A stretch of 64,000 nucleotides of DNA from Fratercula arctica (Eukaryota; Chordata; Aves; Charadriiformes; Alcidae): contig CANTUZ010000005.1 in NCBI GenBank assembly GCA_947846985.1, positions 4,510,001 to 4,574,000 of the forward strand, given 5' to 3'. Of the stretch, positions 39,170 to 64,000 are shown in pieces. Each line of letters starts with the position of its first letter. The stretch's first letter is position 1. The translations under genes were made by a program, and so were the position numbers. Under the pieces are notes generated by a model. That model ran no database searches. It was not told the DNA's origin and saw only the letters and a list, made by a program, of their open reading frames with translations.

Positions 39170-40414
39170 TTTGAAGATGCCATCTTGCTGTGCCACCACA
39201 AACCTGGTGGCCTTCTATGAGAAGGTCACAACATCAATAGACAAGTGGAGAGCAACTGATGTCATTTACCTGGACCTGAGCAAAGCCTCTGACACTGTCC
39301 CGCATGACATCCTGGTCTCCAAGCTGATAAAATATGGCTTTGATGGACTGACAATTCAGTGGATAAAGAACTGGCTTGATGGCCGCACCCAAAGAGTGGC
39401 TGTCAATGGGTCCACGTCCAAGTGGAGGCCAGTGATGAGTGGAGTCCCTCAAGGATCAGTACTGGGACTGGTCTTGTTTAACATCTTCGTCAGTGACGTG
39501 GACAGTGGCATAGAGTGCACCCTCAGCAAGTTTGCTGATGACACCAAGCTGTGTGGGGCGGTTGACACGCTGGAGGGAAGGGATGCCATCCAGAGGGACC
39601 TTGACAGGCTGAAGAGGTGGGCCCATGCCAACCTCATGAAGTTCAACAAGACCAAGTGCAAGGTCCTCCATCTGGGTCGGGGCAATCCCAAGCACCGATA
39701 TAGGCTGGGCAGTGACTGGCTTGAGAGCAGCCCCGAAGAAAAGGACTTGGGGGTGCTGGTAGACGAGAGGCTCAACATGAGCCGTCAGTGCGTACTTGCA
39801 GTCCAGAAAGCCAATCGTATCCTGGGCTGCATCAGGAGAAGTGTGGCCAGCAGGTCAAGGGAGGTGATTCTGCCCCTGTGCTCCACTCTCATGAGACCCC
39901 ACCTGGAGTACTGCGTCCAATTCTGGAGACCCTACTACAAGAGAGATATGGACGTGCTGGAATGTGTCCAGAGAAGGACACAAGGATGATCAGAGGGCTG
40001 GAGCACCTCTCCTATGAGGACAGACTGAGAGAGTTGGGGTTGTTCAGTCTGGAGAAAAGAAGGCTCCCAGGAGACCTTACAGTGTCCTACCAGTATCTTA
40101 AGGGGGCCTACAAGAAAGCTGGTGAGGGACTTTTTAGGATGTCGGGTAATGGTAGAACTAGAGGGAATGGATTAACACTAGAGATGGATCGATTCAGACT
40201 GGACGTTAGGAAGAGGTTCTTCACCATGAGGGTGGTGAGACACTGGAACAGGTTGCCCAGAGAGGTTGTGGCTGCCTCATCCTTGGAAATTTTTAAGGCC
40301 AGGCTGGACGGGGCTCTGAGCAACCTGATCTAGTGGGAGGTGTCCCTGCCCACGGCAGGGGGGTTGGAACTAGATCTTTAAGGTCCCTTCCAACCCTAAC
40401 AATTCTATGATTCC
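39170..40414 (+). mobile_element. CR1 LINE, long 3' fragment with RT domain (copy C)
   Basis: About 1.24 kb of CR1 beginning inside the reverse-transcriptase domain and running through the ORF2 C-terminus and 3' UTR to GGTCCCTTCCAACCC and AATTCTATGATTCC. The endonuclease and the N-terminal RT part are missing (5' truncation), so it cannot move by itself. It is the longest and least decayed of the three plus-strand copies. Confidence 0.95.
39171..40333 (+). pseudogene. CR1 ORF2 remnant: RT palm/thumb and C-terminal region, one frameshift
   Basis: The first 272 codons stay open. Motif A reads [16 protein letters not shown], a Phe-to-Ser change from the usual SKAFDTV with both Asp kept. Motif B is [19 protein letters not shown] and motif C FADDTKL has the catalytic Asp pair. 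A one-base loss in the QRR-ATR-MIRGL stretch (about 39,975-39,985) shifts the frame; the second frame then continues with GLEHLSYEDRLRELGLFSLE to the normal CR1 end at 40,333. Dead copy of a retrotransposon gene, not a host gene. Confidence 0.92.
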
Positions 40415-41322
40415 ATCTCAGCCTTGAGGATTTTTCCTGAACATTTTCTCTCACTTTATACTGGGAAAATAGTAGCTCTACAAACATAGAAAAATATTTA
40501 AGTACAGAATGAAATATGAAGTTTAAGATTACAGAAGTCTGAGGATCTGCTGTTCATTCCTGAATTAGCAACAAGTTTCCCATAACAGTAACTTCTTCAT
40601 TTAGATACTCCATGATCTGTTTTATCTTTAAAAAAAGTGATGGTATCGCTGGAGGATGCAGGAAAGCCCAGTTCACAGTTCCCAAACACAGGAGCCCACA
40701 CTTCTACAAACTGACTAATGATGCTGAGCATGCTTTAGTCCCTGGACCATCTCTTTTTCCTCCTCTTCAGAGCCTAAGTGCTCAGTTCTCATTAAAAGAC
40801 TTCAGATCCTAAGTTGCCTTGGATCCAGTGAAACATCAGACCAATTTCAATTAACATAATTCCCAACAATACAGCATTACCTTTTTGTTATGTCTTCTAG
40901 CTGCTTCTAGGAATTACTCAGCATCAGTCCCCTGGTAATAACTTTTACATTCATTCACAAAACCAAGTTTTATACAAGAGCTAAAGTGTCAAAGGTATAA
41001 GTGTCATGCATTTTGTGAGAACTGGCAGCAAGTAGAGCAGAGTGCTCAAATTAAGTGTTCTCACCAAGGGAAAGATCAAGTTATCTGATCTGCTTGGCTT
41101 ACCAGTGAGCAAACACAAACTGGGAGAAGGGCAGCACATTCTTCCTCCTGCCTAAAAGGGTAAGGGATGTAGAAATGAGATTAAAGGGAACCCAGCAGAG
41201 AGAACTGCACGGAGAACTATGGGGAGATAGTGCAGGGACCAAGGGACATTGGTCAAGTATTAGCAACAGAGCACACACAGCTAAACTTCATCTTCCTGTT
41301 TACAATGGCAAGATGGAGTGTA
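40415..41322. other. Intergenic DNA, no gene seen
   Basis: AT-rich sequence between CR1 copy C and the candidate TPCN2 poly(A) region. Nothing recognised. Confidence 0.65.
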
Positions 41323-41338
41323 TTTATTTTTTTTTATT
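41323..41338 (-). promoter_or_regulatory. Candidate poly(A) signal pair (AATAAA x2)
   Basis: Two TTTATT hexamers on the plus strand (41,323-41,328 and 41,333-41,338) read AATAAA on the TPCN2 strand. They are the first canonical signals I noticed below the stop codon. Distance (about 3.4 kb) and the T-rich context leave their use uncertain. Confidence 0.25.
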
Positions 41339-41554
41339 GCTATCCCTACTTGTAATATACTTGCATGCTGTAAACATTTGTAAGCCATTAGCTAAAATCA
41401 ACAGCACATGCTGTAACAACAAAAGCTAGGTTTGTTACAGCCATGGGAATTCTTTCCAGTGAAGCTGCAGAGAGGTAGGAGGGACAGGATCTGAGGCATC
41501 ACCAAGCAAGGGCAGGTTCACAAACATCCAGACAAAGCTACAGCAGGTGACTGT

Positions 41555-41655
41555 CAAACCCTTCCTGAAAGTGCACTCAAGTGAAGGGGAGCCTGTGACC
41601 TCCCAGAGTATAGTGCTCAGAGTTAGGAAGCATTCCTCATAACTAGCAACCCTTT
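41555..41655 (-). mobile_element. Old CR1 remnant, reverse orientation
   Basis: CTTCCTGAAAGTGCACTCAA, GGGGAGCCTGTGACCTCCC and AGAGTTAGGAAGCATTCCTC match in order the reverse complement of the CR1 ORF2 end (compare TCTCCAGTGAC, GGGCAACCTGTTCCA, GTTAGGAAGTTTTTCCT). Much more diverged than the plus-strand copies. Confidence 0.5.
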
Positions 41656-44600
41656 TTGCTGAAATCCAAACTACTAAGCATCTGCAACAGCCATTGTCAG
41701 AGACATCAAGCTTAAGCCTTTAGCTTGACCCAGAATTGACACTGTCCTGTTCTTAAAACAAACACCTTCTAAACCAAAAGCTGTTTCAAAAAATAATGCC
41801 ATGGACTCTGCTACATTATGTGCAAAATCTCTCCCAGTCGAAAAGCTATGAGAGTGCTTATTGCACTAATATTTTCAGGAAAAATAGATGAGGAAATACA
41901 TAGTTTGCAGATGCAGACTGAAAAGCAAATGAAAATCAAGCTGCTCAACACCCTCAGTGCTCAGTTCTAATGAAATTTCACCTTAAAAATTAAGCATATC
42001 CAGTACCTGCAGATGATGTTATGTGCCTCTAGAACTGGAAAATAACCGCACAGCACACATTCTGCATTTTGAAGCCTGGCAGTTATGTCCTATCTGCATA
42101 TAACCTCTTCCATGGGCCCAGCCTTCAACTAGTAAAGACAATGGGAGTGTAGATGCTGAGCACAACAGAAATCAGTCGCAGGGGGAAGGGAAAAAACAAA
42201 CCGCAAGAATTATTTCAACACCCCAATTTTTTTTCATATTTTAAGAAGGAGAAGGAATTGCTTTTTAATAATACAAACCTCAAATTTTACCCAGTTACAT
42301 ACATTCATTTTCCTGATTTATACAATTATTGCATAAGACTTCTGGTCATTTACATCTTCCAGCACAAGTGACATTAGGTACCACATTTCTGTATTAAATT
42401 CTAGTTACACTTTCAGTCAATTACACAAATGTGAAACAAGAATAAGACTAAGACTATTCCCTTCCAAAAGCCTTCTTCACATTAGTCCAGATGCAAAGAC
42501 TGCACAATCGAGACATTTGTGATTTTTATGATAATCCCACACCAATTTGTGTTGCTTTGGTATATTGTAGTGGAATGTAATGGCAAAAACACCAACCCCA
42601 AACAACTTTAAGAGGCAAAAAAAAAAAAAATTAAACTTGTAGACAGGTAAGAACCAGTTACTTCCTTTTTGGCAAGGCAAAGCTACTTCTCCAAATATTC
42701 AGGAAAGTGGAAAAAAATTTCAAGTAAAAAGGTAAAATAGATTATTGAACCTCTGTTAATAAGGGCCAATAAACTGGTAGCAGTGATTACATCATGCTCA
42801 AAGAAGTAGAAACCATTCTGACATAAAACAATACTGAAAAAAATAAACTCAAATCTCAGATAACTGTGGGCTGATGCCTTTACGCCATGATGTGTGGTCT
42901 AAGCACTTAACTGAACACAAGCATAGTAATACCCCTGAAGCCAAGGCAAGTGAGTTACTGGGTGGATTTTTCTGGAATGGAGACAAGTGCCAGAACAGAG
43001 ACAAGATCGTGACTTAAGAGGCAAGACTGCAAAAATAAGGAAAGATGGCTGGAGTGGCTCAGAGTTCTGTTCAGATTTGTTCCACACACACAGACAAGCT
43101 ACAACACATATTTTGTTCCACAGCACAAGAAAAACATTAAGCAGAAGATAAAGAGATAGACAAGAATCACTACACAACTTCTAAACATTAAGACAACAGT
43201 GCAGAAATATGCTTTTGAGCTCAAACACACCATCACCCCAGATATTTCTTTTCCCTTATGCAGAAAAGAAAGAAAAGACAAATGACAAAAAAAGAGGAAG
43301 AAAAGTACACAGGATGACTACTTGGCACTTTTCAAAAACATTTTGTTTTCTAAAAAGGATCAAATAACTTAAATAGTAGCAGTGTTTTACAGTCGATTAC
43401 CTTCCCCAAGTCCTTGTCAATGCAGAGATGATCACAATAATGTCTGTTTGGTAATAAGTATCTCAATAACAAGGCAGCACCCCAAAGGGTAGTTTCATTT
43501 TTACACATAAAAATAGTAGTTGAGATTGATTCTATTCTTCATAGTGAATACTAGTTACATGACAAAAATTCAAACAAAACCACCTTTTTTAGAGGAACAT
43601 TAAGGAATAATGAAAAACACGTGGACATGGCTTACTGGTAATTCTCCACTTAAGATTTGTTGACAAAATTATTTACCCAAAAAGTATTACCCAGGTGAAA
43701 GTTAGTGGTATACAGCATGTGGTCATTAAGCCCTAAAAGAATGTGATCTTGCAATACTGGTTGAGCACTTTCAATTCCACACAGACTCAAACAAAAATTT
43801 GAACTGCTAAGCACTTTGATTATCCCATTCAACTTTTTTTTCCCTCCCCCTGCCTTCAAGTGAGAGACTCACAGTGATCATGGTGCTACATTCTGGCCAA
43901 AGTTCACTCCCTTCAGCTCTTTCATGGAATATGATACAGTGTAGAACAGGACTTGGGAGAAAGTAAAACAAAGAAGTTCACTAAAAGGAGAATATTTACT
44001 CTAAAAGAGAGCTCGATTTTACCACACTGAAAACCATGAGTGCAATTGCTCCTTTCAAAATAATAGCTGCTCTCAAAGTTACCAGCATGATGCAATCACC
44101 AACAAATTCTAGATCAAAAACAATGAAAGAGAGAGGATGTGCAAAGTAGGCACCCCCTGCTACTAAGTTAAAATTGATTGCGTTCCAACATGATTAACTC
44201 CTGAAAATTTGGTAAGATATGCTGGTGTCACATTTCAATAAAAATAGTGTTTCAACTCTCACTACAGAAAGATTAAGGATTTTGTTCTGGTCCTGCCTAA
44301 TGCATTCATGAATTGCAGGGCACAGCCCTTGCCACACCCGCCTACCAGAAAAGACAATTCCACTTTCTTGTGCTGAAAAAAGTAGCAGGCTTAGTGGTTA
44401 TAAAGTTCATGTTTTAAAGTGCTCTGTCATTTTAAACACGCTTTCCCTTCTTAAAAAAAAACAGAAAATAAAACATTCCTCTACCAACAGTTTATAAAAA
44501 TAACAGCTGCAATATTCCTCTGAAATTGCAACTTAAGAATCAAGTCAAATTAGCAGGATTCAAATCTTTTTCAAAAAAAGATATGAACCAAAAATAAAAA

Positions 44601-44751
44601 ACCTCTTTCTGCAGAGAATTGCCAAGCAAAACCTCACACACTCTCCTACAAATCTCTCTCCTAACAGCACCTCACAGAAAATCCATTCAGTTTCTTCCAG
44701 CTGACAACCTCAAGAAAACAGAGGTCTAAATAAATCAGTCCTTCCCACCAG

Positions 44752-61843
<17,092 letters not shown>

Positions 61844-64000
61844 CTAGTCAAAGAGATGTTCATTGTTAGGGAAACACTGAAGAATCACTAAGACTGTCTT
61901 AACAAAGAAGGGGAAAAAAATGAAAATAAAATGTATCAGTCAACTAAACAATTTCTTACACACACAATGAGATCTACCCCTTGAAAAAAGCACAAGACAA
62001 GCATAAAAATTAGGACAATGTTTAGGAATACAGTGCAATCACTTCACTTATTAACAGACATTAAAAAAACATAAGGAAGAACACCAAGCTAAGACAGACA
62101 CAAAAGCTCAATATAGAAGTTATGTCTAGCTAGCACCTCAGATCCAGGAAGAACAATAACATCACAAATAGACAATATAGGAATCTGAAGCCACCCTTGA
62201 CTGACACAAAAAGCATAACCTCTTAACTTGCAAGAGATACTAGTGTACTGGAGATAAAAGGATTCTCTAAGCATGATTTTTAAAAATTGTTAAAAAAAAA
62301 AAAACCACAGACTAGTACCATCTTCTCAACTTGCGTTATAAAAATTAACATCTAGTAAGAGCAGCTTTCTTTGTTATTCCAGCTACAGCGTGCTGTACCT
62401 CAATGTAGACGGAAACCTAATCACCCTGAATTGTATACTCTAGGACTACACTCCGGCTTCCTCAGTAATGAAGAGCTGCCTCAATGACTACCATATTACA
62501 AAAGATCCTCACCTATAGATTATGAGCTCCTCTCAAACACCTACAGCTCTACTAGCATACTTACTGCGAAAGGTCTCTCTCACTTCCCCTTTGACTTCCG
62601 AATAGAAAACTTAACATCCTCTGAAATAGTTATTTGCACAAAAGTTACTACCACTACTCGGAACAAAGGTATTCCCCTTTCTCCTGTTACCCCCTTAAAT
62701 ACTCGGGGTGGGAGGTTCTGTTTAGTCACAGTAAGATCTACACAGAACACAGTCAGACAAATTTTAGGTCTCTTTTCAATAACGTATGTAAAGATGTACT
62801 TAAAGTACGAGTGCAGGGATACTCCTCATCTTATTCTAGAGGAAATAAATATTTACACAGATAAGAGCACTATGCTATAGCCAGCATTAGTGCACATTAC
62901 AGTAGCTGTTGGGTAGGTGGAAAACAGGCAACTGTTCTGTTTTGAAAACAATGAAGATTCAAAATGCTATGTAGGGTATCAATGCAAATATCACATAGAG
63001 CTCAAATATCTTGAGGGGGTGGGGGGAGAGATCTGTGCTACAGCACCCAAAAAAATATTTGCAAATACTTTGGCAACTAAGGTCATCAAAATTATTTTGT
63101 AGCTCAGTGGAAACATCTAAAGCTCTGGCGGTATGAGAATTTTCATCAAAAATGCACTGGGAGGCTGATCTTGGATCATCCACATATTTATTTTTCTCCC
63201 CAAGCTCAACTAGAGACAGTTAAAAAAGATGCAGAACGCAAACATTATAAACATGAATCATGTAGCACAGAACAAACAGGCCTTGCATCTGCTGCAAAGA
63301 CTGGAAAAATGTACCTCTAGAGGACATACACAAGACTGCAAAAATCTAGAGGCATGAATTCCATTACTAAATGTATTTTTAGAACCTGGTTTCAGTATTT
63401 TTCTTTGTTAGATACACTTAGTTTGTATGGGTATTAGACTAGCAAATCAGAACAGGAAAGAAAGACTGCTCTTTAATTTGTTATTTTTCACCTAAACGTA
63501 TACAAAATTGATTGATTCAGGTGTACAAGTTATATTCCCATCTGCTGGGAAAGGTCATAACTGAAATTAGATGTGACATGCAGAGATAATACAAAGATCT
63601 AGCATGCAACTAAACAAAGGGGGGAAAATAGAGCTCTGCTTCTAATTTCAGAAATTCTATAACATGGGGATTAGAGGAATTTGCCAATCATGAGGAAGAC
63701 TAGAGGCAGGCTCAAGTGCAAATTGCAGTAGGAATGAAGGTGCAAAACTGAGATTAAGAAGGCTAAAATTACTGGGAGATGTATGCAACAAATCCTTGGG
63801 CTCATAGGAACACATTTATGGAAGATCTTAAAAAGTAAGGACAAAAAAAATAAAAATCTGAGTATGATCCGTTAAGATACGGGAAGTTTAGGAGAGAGGG
63901 AACATACCAAGAGCACTGGAACACAAAAGTGATTTTAACCACAAAATTTCAAATTTGCTTTTCGGAAGCAGGAAGAGAAAAAACAAACAGAGGAAAAAAA
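61844..64000 (-). other. TPCN2: TPCN2 intron (5' part beyond the window)
   Basis: No match to the preceding TPC2 exon (human [20 protein letters not shown] region) was found on the minus strand, so this 2.1 kb reads as one intron that continues past the edge. It contains an A-run near 62,291 but nothing else I recognise. Confidence 0.75.

Larger units (their letters stand above)
41323..44751 (-). other. TPCN2: Possible TPCN2 3' UTR / 3' flank
   Basis: AT-rich non-coding sequence downstream of the TPCN2 stop. Scanning down from the stop, I saw no AATAAA on the minus strand until a pair at 41,323-41,338; one ATTAAA occurs near 42,263. The 3' UTR could be up to about 3.4 kb, or could end earlier on a variant signal. 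The block includes a remnant of old CR1 near 41,555-41,655. UTR length is inference. Confidence 0.3.

Noticed and set aside
1..44751. SMIM38 or MYEOV, which lie near TPCN2 in human
   Set aside because: I could not find a SMIM38-like short membrane protein by eye, and MYEOV is regarded as primate-specific.
61844..64000. Search for the preceding TPCN2 exon (IS5 region)
   Set aside because: No minus-strand stretch matches the expected motif with splice sites, so no exon is claimed here.

Overview
This is vertebrate nuclear DNA, almost certainly from a bird. It is largely non-coding, introns have GT-AG borders, and the interspersed repeats are CR1 LINEs. Three CR1 copies end in the ATTCTATGAT-type 3' tails that are typical of avian CR1. 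I cannot name the species from the sequence.

The one protein-coding gene I can support lies on the minus strand in the right third (44,752-61,843, reading right to left). It is TPCN2, which encodes the lysosomal/endosomal two-pore cation channel TPC2. Eighteen consecutive coding exons can be placed at base resolution. Their phases join without a break into 507 codons plus a stop, equivalent to human TPC2 from about residue 245 to the C-terminus: pore loop I, IS6, the EF-hand-like linker, all of repeat II and the C-terminal tail. The 5' exons (N-terminus, IS1-IS5) lie beyond the right edge. The last 2.1 kb of the window reads as intron.

Positions 1 to about 44,750 contain no protein-coding gene that I recognise. 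By synteny with other amniotes this is the 3' flank of TPCN2, facing CCND1, an interval known in human as a gene desert with CCND1 enhancers; that identity is inference. It holds three CR1 3' fragments on the plus strand (about 5,012-5,826; 37,055-37,417; 39,170-40,414). The last keeps a mostly open reverse-transcriptase frame broken by one frameshift. There are also several very old SINE/L3-like or old CR1 remnants, simple repeats, homopolymer tracts (C18, G14-A-G12, A28), and blocks that look like conserved regulatory DNA but can only be tested by alignment.

I found no new multi-gene system. The most unusual sequence structures are a pair of back-to-back perfect hairpins inside the first CR1 copy (5,384-5,435), best explained by template switching, and a long near-perfect inverted repeat at 22,150-22,213. 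The most biologically informative part is the TPC2 sequence. It keeps the determinants of lipid gating and voltage insensitivity and differs from human at two of three known human variant sites.
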